A stretch of 64,000 nt of DNA from Fibrobacter sp. UWB11 (GCF_900143015.1 NZ_FSRT01000001.1:1240001-1304000); one strand, 5' to 3'; numbered from the stretch's first letter, positions 51,387 through 59,793 are shown. Notes: generated by a model not told the origin, from the sequence alone. Translations and numbers: made by a program.

Positions 51387-52700
51387 ATGGACATACGCGA
51401 AAAGCTGAACATTCTGGGCGATGCCGCCAAATACGATGTTTCGTGTTCATCGAGCGGTTCCAAGCGCAACTCCCCCAAAGGCGGGATGGGTTGCGGGCAC
51501 AGTTCGGGCATTTGCCACACATGGAGCGCCGACGGGCGTTGCATTTCGCTGTTGAAAGTGCTTTTCAGCAATGCCTGCAAGTACGATTGCGCCTATTGCG
51601 TCAACCGGCGGAGCAATGACATTCCGCGAGCGACATTTACCCCCAAGGAACTCATCAACCTCACGCTAGAATTTTACCGCCGCAATTACATTGAGGGGCT
51701 TTTCTTGAGTTCGGCTGTCATCGGCACGCCCGACTACACGATGGAACTTTTGATTAAAGTCGCAAAAGAATTGCGTTTGGTGCACCATTTTGGCGGTTAC
51801 ATTCACTTGAAAGCGATTCCGGGCGCAAGTTCAAGGCTGTTATTCGAGGCAGGTCTTTATGCCGATCGCAGCAGCGTGAATATCGAAATTCCTTCCGACA
51901 AGCAATTGCAATACCTCGCGCCCGAAAAGAATTTTGCATCCATTTACCGTCCCATGAACTTTCTGGCAGAACGCAAGCTGGAATACAAAGCCGATAAATC
52001 CAAATATTCTCCAAAGTTTTTACCGGCAGGGCAGAGCACGCAAATGATCGTCGGGGCATCGGGGGAGACAGACTTCCAGATTCTCACGCTTTCGGCAGGC
52101 TTTTACAAGCAACAGCAAATGAAGCGTGTTTATTTCTCGGGTTACGTCCCCATCAATGCCGACAAGCGCTTGCCGGTCATTACAACAAAGCCACCGCTTT
52201 TGCGCGAACACAGGCTTTACCAAGCCGACTGGCTCATGCGTTTTTACAAGTTCGAATATAACGAAATCTTGGATGAAAAAAATCCATTCCTCGATCCTGA
52301 TTTGGACCCGAAAGTTATGTGGGCATTGCGACATCCAGAATGTTTTCCTGTCGATTTGCAAACCGCCGATTACGAGATGATTTTGCGAGTGCCAGGAATC
52401 GGAGTGCGGTCCGCCCAGCTCATTGTAAGCGGCAGGCGTTATTCCAAGATTCGTCTAGAACATCTTAAAAAGATGGGGGTAGTTCTCAAGCGCGCAAAGT
52501 ACTTCATCTACAACAACGAAGTGCCTCGAGAGCTCCACAAGCTTTATCCGGAAATGATTCGCCCAATGCTTATCGCAGGCAAGCCCAAATCCGATCAACT
52601 GGATTTGTTCGACACCATGCCCGCCGCGTTACCATCGCCGGCAACCTATCATCCAACCGCGACGCCACTACCGAAAGCCGCACAATCCCCCCAGACATAG
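51387..52700 (+). CDS. Putative DNA modification/repair radical SAM protein (TIGR03916 type)
   Basis: A 437-residue radical-SAM protein. MDIREKLNILGDAAKYDVSC begins with the family's extra Cys, then GICHTWSADGRCISLLKVLF and the 4Fe-4S motif Cys64-x3-Cys68-x2-Cys71 (CKYDCAYC). A helix-hairpin-helix DNA-binding part near residues 325-370 (LRVPGIGVRSAQLIVSGRR) is characteristic. The family occurs beside a DUF4130/TIGR03915 protein, the next gene here; the two are thought to act in DNA metabolism, but the reaction is not known. The frame opens at 51285; ATG 51387 fits the family start. Confidence 0.88.
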   Translation: MDIREKLNILGDAAKYDVSCSSSGSKRNSPKGGMGCGHSSGICHTWSADGRCISLLKVLFSNACKYDCAYCVNRRSNDIPRATFTPKELINLTLEFYRRNYIEGLFLSSAVIGTPDYTMELLIKVAKELRLVHHFGGYIHLKAIPGASSRLLFEAGLYADRSSVNIEIPSDKQLQYLAPEKNFASIYRPMNFLAERKLEYKADKSKYSPKFLPAGQSTQMIVGASGETDFQILTLSAGFYKQQQMKRVYFSGYVPINADKRLPVITTKPPLLREHRLYQADWLMRFYKFEYNEILDEKNPFLDPDLDPKVMWALRHPECFPVDLQTADYEMILRVPGIGVRSAQLIVSGRRYSKIRLEHLKKMGVVLKRAKYFIYNNEVPRELHKLYPEMIRPMLIAGKPKSDQLDLFDTMPAALPSPATYHPTATPLPKAAQSPQT

Positions 52701-52728
52701 CCAATCGCAAACAACTAACCCTAATATC

Positions 52729-52759
52729 GTCATCCTGAACGCGAATGCGCAAAGGATCC
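52729..52759. repeat. Dispersed palindromic repeat
   Basis: GTCATCCTGAACGCG and GCGCAAAGGATCC ends, between the radical-SAM gene and its partner. Confidence 0.78.
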
Positions 52760-52781
52760 TGTTAAGTCTCGCATCAAAATT

Positions 52782-53648
52782 ATGTCCATCGCCATTCATT
52801 ACGATTCTACATTCGACGGTTTCTTGAGCGCGGTCTTCGAGATTTACCGCCAACATCTCGATGTCACAAGCTTTGTGGCCGAACGAACTTACGAAGCCGA
52901 ACACGAAGTTTCGTCTGACCTTTTTGCACAGCCGTTTCACATCGAGACATCCGAAGAATCCGCCAAAAGGCTCAAGCGCGCCATTACAAACGCGGCTAGC
53001 AAGGACGTACTGAACTTGCTCGAAACATGTTTCCGTTCCGAAGATGCGGGAATCGAAATGAACATCCTGGCGTACTTGCGCAAGCTTTTTGCTGGCCTCG
53101 ACCCGAATTACGGTCGCAATCCTTCGAGCCTTGAAATGATTCCGCTCATTACGATTGCGCGCTCCGTCCGTCGAGAAATGGACAACATGTACGGGATGGT
53201 GCGTTTCAACAAGGCTCCCGATGGAATGTACATTGCCGAAATCGAACCCAAGTATGATATTCTCGAAATGATTATCGGGCACTTTAGATGCCGCTACCCC
53301 AACGGCACATGGGCCATTATCGATGTCAAGCGAGGCTATGGCGTGTATTACGAGAACTACAAAACACATTTTGTAACAGTTTCCGACCCAAGTTACATTT
53401 CTGCGCATGCGCCTCCAGACGAATTCACTCGCATGTGGAAATCCTATTACGATACAATGGCGATAAAGGAACGGCTCAATCCGCGCCTTCTTCGGCGTTG
53501 CTTGCCAGTCCGCTATTGGAAGCACCTTCCGGAGCGCTCTCTACCGAACCAAACCCTTGAAAATAGGGGAGAATCGAGGTTGCAACTCCCGTCCACAATC
53601 GCAAAATCCAATGCCGTCGCATCATTGATGCTTAAACAATCCAATTAG
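52782..53648 (+). CDS. TIGR03915/DUF4130-family DNA metabolism protein
   Basis: A 288-residue partner of the radical-SAM protein. It shows the family's YDSTFDGFLSAVFEIYR start, the RFNKAPDGMYIAEIEPKYDIL strand, IIDVKRGYGVYYE, and the DTMAIKERLNPRLLRRCLPVRYWKHLPE end. The conserved family usually stops near WKHLPE; about 40 extra residues (RGESRLQLPSTIAKSN) follow with no known match. Function is unknown beyond the consistent gene pairing. A dispersed repeat lies in the gap to the upstream gene. Confidence 0.87.
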   Translation: MSIAIHYDSTFDGFLSAVFEIYRQHLDVTSFVAERTYEAEHEVSSDLFAQPFHIETSEESAKRLKRAITNAASKDVLNLLETCFRSEDAGIEMNILAYLRKLFAGLDPNYGRNPSSLEMIPLITIARSVRREMDNMYGMVRFNKAPDGMYIAEIEPKYDILEMIIGHFRCRYPNGTWAIIDVKRGYGVYYENYKTHFVTVSDPSYISAHAPPDEFTRMWKSYYDTMAIKERLNPRLLRRCLPVRYWKHLPERSLPNQTLENRGESRLQLPSTIAKSNAVASLMLKQSN

Positions 53649-53790
53649 GCCTGTAATGGCATAAAAATTGCTTATACCTTACAGAATCAAGCGCTGAATT
53701 TTTTATATATGCGAAAAAAATTTGGCTCTAAAAAAACATTTAGTTGTATATTTATATTGGATTGATGAATTTATGGAGAAAATAAAAGAT

Positions 53791-55410
53791 ATGAACGGCT
53801 CTTCTGTTAAACCGGGCTTTTTCGTTCAAGATTCTTTTCTGTATAGCAAGGACAACGAAAAGGTTGTCCTCCGTGGTGTAAACCACATGTTTATTTGGAC
53901 TGATCGCGAAGGCAAGACAATCCCCGAGATTGCCAAGACCGGCGCAAACTGTGTGAGAATTGTTTGGAATACCCGTGGCCGTATCAGCGACCTTGATAAC
54001 ATAATTTCGCTTTGCATTGCAAACGGCATGATTCCTATTCCAGAAATCCATGACACGACCGGTAATTGGGACCGTTTGAGCGATGCTCTTGAATTTTGGC
54101 TCCGCGAAGAAACGCTCCAGATGATTTACAATCATCAGGAATACTTGATTTTGAACATCGGTAACGAACCGGGCGACAAGCCGCAAAGCGCCGATGAATT
54201 TTTCAATGCCTACAACATCATCGTGACCAAGCTCCGTGCATCAGGTGTGCGCGTACCTATCATGATCGATGCCGACGAATGGGGCCAGAACGAGAAAAAC
54301 CTTTTGAACGTCGGTCCTAAGCTTTTGCAGGCAGACCCAGAACACAACTTGATTTTCTCGATTCACATGTGGTGGCCGACCGAACGCCATAATCCGGTTG
54401 CTTCGGGTTACGAAACGGTCAAGGACCGCATCAAGGGAACGCTCGAAGAATCCATCAAGCGCAAAATTCCGCTCATTGTCGGCGAATTTGCACCGGTTGC
54501 AGCCGGTGGCGTGCGAGAAATTCCGTACAAGTACATCATGTCGGAATGTGAACGATTGAATATCGGTTGGCTGGCATGGAGCTGGGGACCGGGTAACTTC
54601 GACAGTCCGGAAATGGACATGACCGTGCACGGCTCCTACAATACGCTTGTAGGCTGGGGCAAGGAAATTGCAGTTGATAGCTCTCTTGGCATCCAGAACA
54701 CCAGTGTCATTCCGAATTTCATCCAGAACAAGGACTTTACGACCGGCTCTCAGGGAACCGGCACGAACATCATTGAAAATGGCGACTTTAGCGCCGAAGA
54801 ACCTCTCAGCGGTTGGACCACCGACTTCTGGGGAGGAAAGGGCGAAGTCACCGTCAAGGATGGAGTTGTCCATTTCGACATCAAGAAAGGCGGCAAGGAT
54901 TCCTGGAACCTCCAGTTCAAGCAGCATTTCGCGCTCCACAAGGGCGTCACGTACATCTTTAGCATGCGCGCCAAGGCCGACAAGCCCCGTACGCTCAACG
55001 TGAACATCAAGAAAGACTGCGAAACATACACACCGTATGCTAACGGCCGAATTCTTGACTTGAGCACTAGCTGGCAGAACTTCAGCTGGAAATTCACGAT
55101 GAAGGAAGAAACCGACGTGGATGCAGTGCTTATCTTCGACATGGGTGGCGTGCCTATTTCTTGGAATCTCGCCGACGTGTCGCTTGTTCATGCCCGCAGC
55201 GTTGCCGATCGCCTCAACAGAACGTTCCAGCGCAACGTGCAAAAGAATTCCGGCTACTTCAACGCCCCGAATGGTCCGTGGGAATTACACCTCTACTCGA
55301 CCAACGGCACTTTGCTCGACATTCTCGACAAGGGCAAGGGTGGGGAAGGCATGCGCCAGTATCCCAAGATTGAACGCAGCGGCATCATGGTCATCAAGGA
55401 CCTGGGATAA
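53791..55410 (+). CDS. GH5 family glycoside hydrolase with carbohydrate-binding domain, no signal peptide
   Basis: A 539-residue enzyme. Catalytic residues are Glu126 in LNIGNEPGDK (acid/base) and Glu232 in LIVGEFAP (nucleophile), with RGVNHMFIW near the start and WLAWSWGPG after; the pattern suits beta-mannanase or endoglucanase GH5 groups. After residue about 320 comes NIIENGDFSAEEPLSGWTTD, the start of a CBM4/9-like jelly roll, then a C-terminal piece SGYFNAPNGPWELHLYSTNG...GIMVIKDLG like other modules here. Start choice: GGAGA at 53775 fits ATG 53791; ATG 53773 is also in frame. Neither start gives a signal peptide, which is odd for such an enzyme. Confidence 0.87.
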   Translation: MNGSSVKPGFFVQDSFLYSKDNEKVVLRGVNHMFIWTDREGKTIPEIAKTGANCVRIVWNTRGRISDLDNIISLCIANGMIPIPEIHDTTGNWDRLSDALEFWLREETLQMIYNHQEYLILNIGNEPGDKPQSADEFFNAYNIIVTKLRASGVRVPIMIDADEWGQNEKNLLNVGPKLLQADPEHNLIFSIHMWWPTERHNPVASGYETVKDRIKGTLEESIKRKIPLIVGEFAPVAAGGVREIPYKYIMSECERLNIGWLAWSWGPGNFDSPEMDMTVHGSYNTLVGWGKEIAVDSSLGIQNTSVIPNFIQNKDFTTGSQGTGTNIIENGDFSAEEPLSGWTTDFWGGKGEVTVKDGVVHFDIKKGGKDSWNLQFKQHFALHKGVTYIFSMRAKADKPRTLNVNIKKDCETYTPYANGRILDLSTSWQNFSWKFTMKEETDVDAVLIFDMGGVPISWNLADVSLVHARSVADRLNRTFQRNVQKNSGYFNAPNGPWELHLYSTNGTLLDILDKGKGGEGMRQYPKIERSGIMVIKDLG

Positions 55411-55424
55411 AACGATTTCCCTGT

Positions 55425-55454
55425 TGCCATCCTGGAGCCGAAGGCGATAGGAAC
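55425..55454. repeat. Dispersed repeat fragment
   Basis: TGCCATCCTGGAGCCGAAGG then CGATAGGA resembles the copy inside the FISUMP 2 signal-peptide region (CATCCTGGAGCGC...GCGATAGGATCC). Confidence 0.65.
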
Positions 55455-55467
55455 AATTATTTCTAGT

Positions 55468-55508
55468 AAAAAAAGCCGCGCAATCCTTCTGGACTGCGCG
55501 GCTTTTTT
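55468..55508. terminator. Bidirectional terminator between GH5 and the lipoprotein gene
   Basis: AAAAGCCGCGCA and TGCGCGGCTTTT arms, 12-base loop, T/A runs on both sides. Confidence 0.88.
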
Positions 55509-55523
55509 AGCATTTATCAACCG

Positions 55524-56534
55524 TTAAAATACTTCATCATCTTCAGGAATAGCGCCTGTTTCTTGAATCTTGTCGCATACGGCAATCAACGTTGGCGCAA
55601 TCAGGTTCAAGATATTTTGCCCAACAAACATAGATTCTGTTTCCGTAATTACATTTCCATTGCAAGTTACTACGGCTTCGCCATCTTCTTCTTCTGCGGC
55701 TTCGGCCTTGGCTTCGGCACATTCTTTGTCAATTACACTCTGCGGAACATTTGGCGCAAATACAGCAACAGCATTTAAAGAGAAAAGTCCATTAGTATTC
55801 GTTGCTGTCATTGTCATCGTTACAGAATCCGGATCGACAATAACCATCTGGAAGGTCGATTCATTATCTTCTACGACCTCACACGTAGCCTTGCCGTTTT
55901 CTGTTTTCGGAGGAATGTACAGCGAGGAACTTGAACTTCCCGAGATAAGGATTTGCGCAGAACTGGAACTTTCAGGGAACATCATCTTCCAGAGATCACA
56001 CATTTCCTGAGATTCCTTAACGACTTCTTCAAACGTTTCCCCATTAGTCGGTTTCGTTTGCTTGGCCGTTACAGAGCGCTTCGCACAAACCACAGTCGCA
56101 CCTTCAGCAAGAGCTTCTTCCTTCGCTTCTTCGCAATACTGTTTTACTTTAGCATCCGAAATACTACCATCGTAAAAAACAGTCGATTCCATTTCGACCT
56201 TATTACCAGGAAGTAGAGTCATCGAAGTTCTAGTATAGCCTTCACCCGCATAGGTCATGTTAAGTACAATCGATTGATCTGCAGCATTCGATGTCACATA
56301 ACATTCATTATTTGAAAATACAACATTCTCGTCCATAAAATTCGGATCGTTCACATGGACTGTAGAGCTGCTAGAATAAAAATCAGAACTACTATACAGC
56401 CCTCCTTGATACCCCTGAATCGAAGAAGACGAATTCGTGGGATACTCCGGAGCCGGGGCAACAGGATCTTCTGTCGAGCAAGCCGCAAACACCAATGCAG
56501 CAACAGCAGATGTTGACAATAACTTTTTAACCAT
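55524..56534 (-). CDS. Hypothetical lipoprotein with two Cys-domain copies
   Basis: A 336-residue lipoprotein: MVKKLLSTSAVAALVFAA with lipobox Cys19, Ser-rich linker, then two copies of a domain seen singly in the protein at 57140. Copy 1 runs from CYVTSNAADQS to QEMCDLW, copy 2 from CEVVEDNESTFQMVIV to the end. Both have a strand, then a VTMT-like stretch, AP.VP..-type turn, a D-x-x-C, an EAEE helix and a V-x-C strand. No function recognised; related small domains lie in the genes at 57713-59581. AAGGAGAT before the ATG. Confidence 0.78.
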   Translation of the reverse strand: MVKKLLSTSAVAALVFAACSTEDPVAPAPEYPTNSSSSIQGYQGGLYSSSDFYSSSSTVHVNDPNFMDENVVFSNNECYVTSNAADQSIVLNMTYAGEGYTRTSMTLLPGNKVEMESTVFYDGSISDAKVKQYCEEAKEEALAEGATVVCAKRSVTAKQTKPTNGETFEEVVKESQEMCDLWKMMFPESSSSAQILISGSSSSSLYIPPKTENGKATCEVVEDNESTFQMVIVDPDSVTMTMTATNTNGLFSLNAVAVFAPNVPQSVIDKECAEAKAEAAEEEDGEAVVTCNGNVITETESMFVGQNILNLIAPTLIAVCDKIQETGAIPEDDEVF

Positions 56535-56555
56535 AAAATCTCCTTTTTCTATTAA

Positions 56556-57131
56556 TCAACCCTTTGCGATTTTTAGACCATCGCTGAACGCCTTGCCAAC
56601 CTTTTCGCCAACAATGCGATAGGCATGCGCCGCGGAGTCATAAGAAATCGGTTCGACCTTCCCAAGATCCACCTTGCCATCTTCGCCAAGCACTCTCTCA
56701 TCAGCGCTGGTGTTCACAACTCTACCCACGATATAAGTGCTTCCGTCAAAATCCGGGCTACATTCCTTAAGCTCACATTCAAGCGTCAGCGGAAATTCCT
56801 CAAACATCGGAGCATCGACATGCGAACTCTTAATCACATGGACGCCCGCCTTTTCGACCTTGTTAGGCATTTTCTTGCCGCTCACCACACCGAAAAAGTC
56901 CGAAATCGTAGCCGTTTCGCGCGTACCAAAACTAACCGTAAAGGCTTTACGGGCCTTGATATTTTCAGTCGTTTTGTGGTCTGTACCCAAACAAATTGAA
57001 ATTTCGTCTTCTTCGCGCTGGCCGCCCCAAGCCGCATTCATGGCATTCGGCGTGCCATCTTCGTTGTAAGTCGCGATGATAAGTACGGGTAGGGGAGTAA
57101 TGATAGCTTTTTTGCCAAAATCTTTACGCAT
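56556..57131 (-). CDS. Flavin reductase-like FMN-binding protein
   Basis: A 191-residue split-barrel FMN protein. The family core is ITPLPVLIIATYNEDGTPNAMNAAWGG, FTVSFGTRETATISDFFG, and PLTLECELKE, as in the DIM6/NTAB flavin reductases. GAGG before ATG 57131 sets the start; upstream codons lie in the neighbouring lipoprotein gene. The start is eight bases beyond the stop of the lipoprotein gene at 57140, so the two share a transcript. Natural substrate unknown. Confidence 0.88.
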   Translation of the reverse strand: MRKDFGKKAIITPLPVLIIATYNEDGTPNAMNAAWGGQREEDEISICLGTDHKTTENIKARKAFTVSFGTRETATISDFFGVVSGKKMPNKVEKAGVHVIKSSHVDAPMFEEFPLTLECELKECSPDFDGSTYIVGRVVNTSADERVLGEDGKVDLGKVEPISYDSAAHAYRIVGEKVGKAFSDGLKIAKG

Positions 57132-57139
57132 AGGACCTC

Positions 57140-57559
57140 TTAATGAATCATCTGCCTGCAAGAATTTTCTGCGCTCTTCAAAGCATCTTCAAAACTGATA
57201 TCAGCCGGTTGAACTTCTTTAATGATTATAGAATGGTCACTGCAAATAATCTGGGCATTTTTTTCTTCCGCTTCTTTCTTGTTATCGTCACAATCTTGTT
57301 GCACGTATGCCGCAGGCACTTCAGGAGCATAAGAGAGGTCGTATTCGATATTCGCTAAATTACCAGCAATTGTCGTTGTTGTAGTCATTGTAACGTTTTC
57401 AGTCACAACTTCCATAATAAACGTATCATCCGAAATTGCATTGGCAGAACAACTAAGCACTTGCGGACCCGAACCCGAAGGCGAGGCGGAATTATCAGAG
57501 CCACAAGCCGAAAAAACAAGAGCAGCCGTAGCAGAAATTAAAAAAGCTTTTTTGAGCAT
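57140..57559 (-). CDS. Hypothetical small lipoprotein, one Cys-domain
   Basis: A 139-residue lipoprotein: MLKKAFLISATAALVFSA with lipobox Cys19, then a single copy of the domain repeated twice in the gene at 55524: CSANAISDDTFIMEVV, VTMTTTTTIAGNLANIEYDL, SYAPEVPAAYVQQDCDDNKKE, IICSDHSIIIKEV and ALKSAENSC. Four conserved Cys suggest disulfides. AAGGAGTATT before the ATG. The flavin reductase gene follows. Confidence 0.75.
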   Translation of the reverse strand: MLKKAFLISATAALVFSACGSDNSASPSGSGPQVLSCSANAISDDTFIMEVVTENVTMTTTTTIAGNLANIEYDLSYAPEVPAAYVQQDCDDNKKEAEEKNAQIICSDHSIIIKEVQPADISFEDALKSAENSCRQMIH

Positions 57560-57712
57560 AATACTCCTTCTAAAGTGTAATCTTCAATAAAATATAAAAC
57601 TTGACAAGAAATAAGTTCTATCATCAAAACTAATATTGCAATAATTTACAACAGAAATAAACTATGAATACCATATAAAAGACAATTTTTGTACATTGTC
57701 TTTAACAAATTT

Positions 57713-58330
57713 ATGAAACTCCTTAAAATTTTACCTATAATCGTTATTGCACTCCTCGCGGCGTGCTGGTCGTTCTCGTATGCAGAAACCGAGCCTGACA
57801 ATGACAATCTAAATTTAGATTCAGCTTTTCAAGCTTTTGATAAAGAATATGAATCACACAATTGCAGAAATAGACCAGAAAATTTGAAACTTAAGGCCGC
57901 AAAAGATTCTTTAGAACAAGCCATATTCCCAGTGTTATTAACAGATAAAAATATATCAGGATGTGGATTCGATCATGACGTTTCATCCTGTAAGGTTCTT
58001 CTTAAAGATGATAAAATCCAGCTAAATGTGTTATCTGAAGAAAAAAACGTAAAAACAACAGTAAATATTGCTAACGGAATTGCAACGGTCCAAGAAAAAT
58101 TTACAAGCCACCACAACGATGCTGATTTGGCGGAGTTTTGCCAACTGCATCAAAATGATAAAAAAGTAAAAGATGTCAAATGCGTCAATAAAACCATCAT
58201 TTACACCTTAAAAGATAACTTTAACGATATCGATTTAAAGAATCTCGAGGATGAATTATATTGTCAATGTGTTCAGTGGCTGCTAACATTCAACCACAGT
58301 TATTGCGGACAGCGATCTGATGAAAACTAA
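57713..58330 (+). CDS. Hypothetical lipoprotein, array member 1
   Basis: A 205-residue lipoprotein: MKLLKILPIIVIALLAA with lipobox Cys18. The mature part has the Cys-domain pattern in looser form: CGFDHDVSSCKVLL, TTVNIANGIATVQEKF, LAEFCQLHQNDKKVKDVKC, KNLEDELYCQC. Its signal-peptide DNA matches the two genes after it almost base for base while the mature parts diverge. The TAA is two bases before the next ATG. Function unknown. Confidence 0.72.
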   Translation: MKLLKILPIIVIALLAACWSFSYAETEPDNDNLNLDSAFQAFDKEYESHNCRNRPENLKLKAAKDSLEQAIFPVLLTDKNISGCGFDHDVSSCKVLLKDDKIQLNVLSEEKNVKTTVNIANGIATVQEKFTSHHNDADLAEFCQLHQNDKKVKDVKCVNKTIIYTLKDNFNDIDLKNLEDELYCQCVQWLLTFNHSYCGQRSDEN

Positions 58331-58332
58331 AA

Positions 58333-58905
58333 ATGAGATTCCTTAAAATTTTACCCATAATCGCCATTGCGTTCCTTGCGGCGTGCAAATCAACGGATTT
58401 GGTTGCAAAAAATTTGATAGACATTTGCTTTGCTGATTATCAAAAAGCTATTGGTGATAGTAGTTGTTTCGACCCCGAAATTTCATCTTGCTCTATCGAA
58501 TTTCAAGAAAAAAAATTTCAACTAAGCAAAAGAATCGCTTACGAACATCATCATGGGATGCACTTAATTTTACTTACAATTACCAATGAAAAAACCGCCA
58601 TAAGCGAAGAATTCATATACTTTGGAAACGACAAATTCACAAAAATATGCTCCAATTACAAAAACGATTCAACAAAGAAAAATGTTAAATGTACAGGCAA
58701 TGTTATAACATACACAATAGGTGAACAGATCAGCGATGAAGATTTGAAAGATATTGCAAATCAATTATATGCTCATTGTCCAAAAAAAGCATTTTCCACT
58801 CAAAAACAGTGTAGCTATATTCAAAACAGACAAAGCAAAAATGAAGATGATTATTTACCTGATTTAAATTTAGAAGTTTTCAGATTTTATGAAGAATTTA
58901 ATTGA
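58333..58905 (+). CDS. Hypothetical lipoprotein, array member 2
   Basis: A 190-residue lipoprotein: MRFLKILPIIAIAFLAA, lipobox Cys18, then KSTDLVAKNL. The mature domain repeats the pattern: CFDPEISSCSIEFQEKKFQL, TITNEKTAISEEFIYF, CSNYKNDSTKKNVKC, VITYTIGEQISDEDLKDIAN and AHC. It lies in a tight array with the genes before and after, so one transcript is likely. No function recognised. Confidence 0.72.
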   Translation: MRFLKILPIIAIAFLAACKSTDLVAKNLIDICFADYQKAIGDSSCFDPEISSCSIEFQEKKFQLSKRIAYEHHHGMHLILLTITNEKTAISEEFIYFGNDKFTKICSNYKNDSTKKNVKCTGNVITYTIGEQISDEDLKDIANQLYAHCPKKAFSTQKQCSYIQNRQSKNEDDYLPDLNLEVFRFYEEFN

Positions 58906-58912
58906 AGAACAT

Positions 58913-59581
58913 ATGAAACTCCTCAAAATTTTACCCATAATTGCCATTGCGTTCCTCGCTGCCTGCAAATCGACTGTACCGCAATCCCAAAGCCTGCTTG
59001 AAGAACACGTTTCGACAGCACAAGAAAATAGATCAAGCTCTGCGGAGATGTCTGTAAAAAGCGAAAAAGATTCTACAGTTATTTTTGACCGTATAAAAAA
59101 CTATGTCATTGATTCAGTTAAAACTGACATGACTACAAACTTCACCGTTGAAGAATGTATTTGTTGTCATTGTGCGCCATCTACTTATTTATGGGGTGAA
59201 GTTCAATACGACAGTACGCAAATCCATTTAGACATGACAAGCAGTGATCTGAAATATCAATTTATCTTGAATATTGAAAATGGAATTGCAATTGCTAGAA
59301 AAAAATACACCGATTACGGCAAAGAAAAAATAAATGAATTGTGCTTCCAACACAAAAGCGATTCAACAAAGAAAAACGTCGATTGCGTTGACAATACTAT
59401 AACATTCACGTTCAAAGACAATTTTAGCGGTTATGACTTAAGTCAACTTGGTCGAAATCTTCTATATGAATGCGATTTAATAACATCAAAGCCTTCTTAC
59501 AGTTGTGCCTGGTGGGTAAAGTTTCCTTGCGAACGTATGGAGCGTGAAAAAGAAACGCCTCCTTTAGAAGACGATTTGTAA
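58913..59581 (+). CDS. Hypothetical lipoprotein, array member 3
   Basis: A 222-residue lipoprotein: MKLLKILPIIAIAFLAA, lipobox Cys18, KSTVPQSQ. A longer Ser-rich stretch follows (ENRSSSAEMSVKSEKDS), then the domain: CICCHCAPSTYLWGEV, LNIENGIAIARKKYTDYG, LCFQHKSDSTKKNVDC, ITFTFKDNFSGYDLSQLGR. The HKSDSTKKNVDC stretch is near identical to YKNDSTKKNVKC in member 2, supporting descent by duplication. The frame opens at 58889 inside member 2; ATG 58913 gives the signal peptide. Confidence 0.72.
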   Translation: MKLLKILPIIAIAFLAACKSTVPQSQSLLEEHVSTAQENRSSSAEMSVKSEKDSTVIFDRIKNYVIDSVKTDMTTNFTVEECICCHCAPSTYLWGEVQYDSTQIHLDMTSSDLKYQFILNIENGIAIARKKYTDYGKEKINELCFQHKSDSTKKNVDCVDNTITFTFKDNFSGYDLSQLGRNLLYECDLITSKPSYSCAWWVKFPCERMEREKETPPLEDDL

Positions 59582-59683
59582 TGGTTGAATAAAAATGAAA
59601 TCGATAATTAACGCAATTCTTTAGTTTACATAATCCGCATTATCGGAAATACAAATATGAAAAGGGGAGTTTTGCTTGTTTCA

Positions 59684-59708
59684 CATTAAAACACTTTTTA
59701 ATGCTTTT
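59684..59708. terminator. AT-rich hairpin upstream of the grpE promoter
   Basis: CATTAAAA, CACT, TTTTAATG is a perfect 8-bp stem followed by CTTTTTA, directly before the sigma-54 -24 box. It may end the lipoprotein array or be part of grpE regulation. Confidence 0.4.
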
Positions 59709-59711
59709 TAT

Positions 59712-59727
59712 TGGCACGCTATTTGCT
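59712..59727 (+). promoter_or_regulatory. Sigma-54 (-24/-12) promoter upstream of grpE
   Basis: TGGCACG, four bases, TTGCT matches the sigma-54 consensus exactly, with the GG and GC doublets ten bases apart. Transcription would start near 59738. A perfect palindrome TGTCCGTACGGACA (59755-59768) lies in the leader. Confidence 0.7.
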
Positions 59728-59793
59728 ATCTTTGTGTCGAAATTGTAAAACAGATGTCCGTACGGACAATTTTTAAAGGAATATTGATATATC

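Noticed and set aside
59690-59793. CIRCE/HrcA operator before grpE
   Set aside because: No TTAGCACTC-N9-GAGTGCTAA-like repeat is present; only the sigma-54 boxes and an unrelated palindrome.
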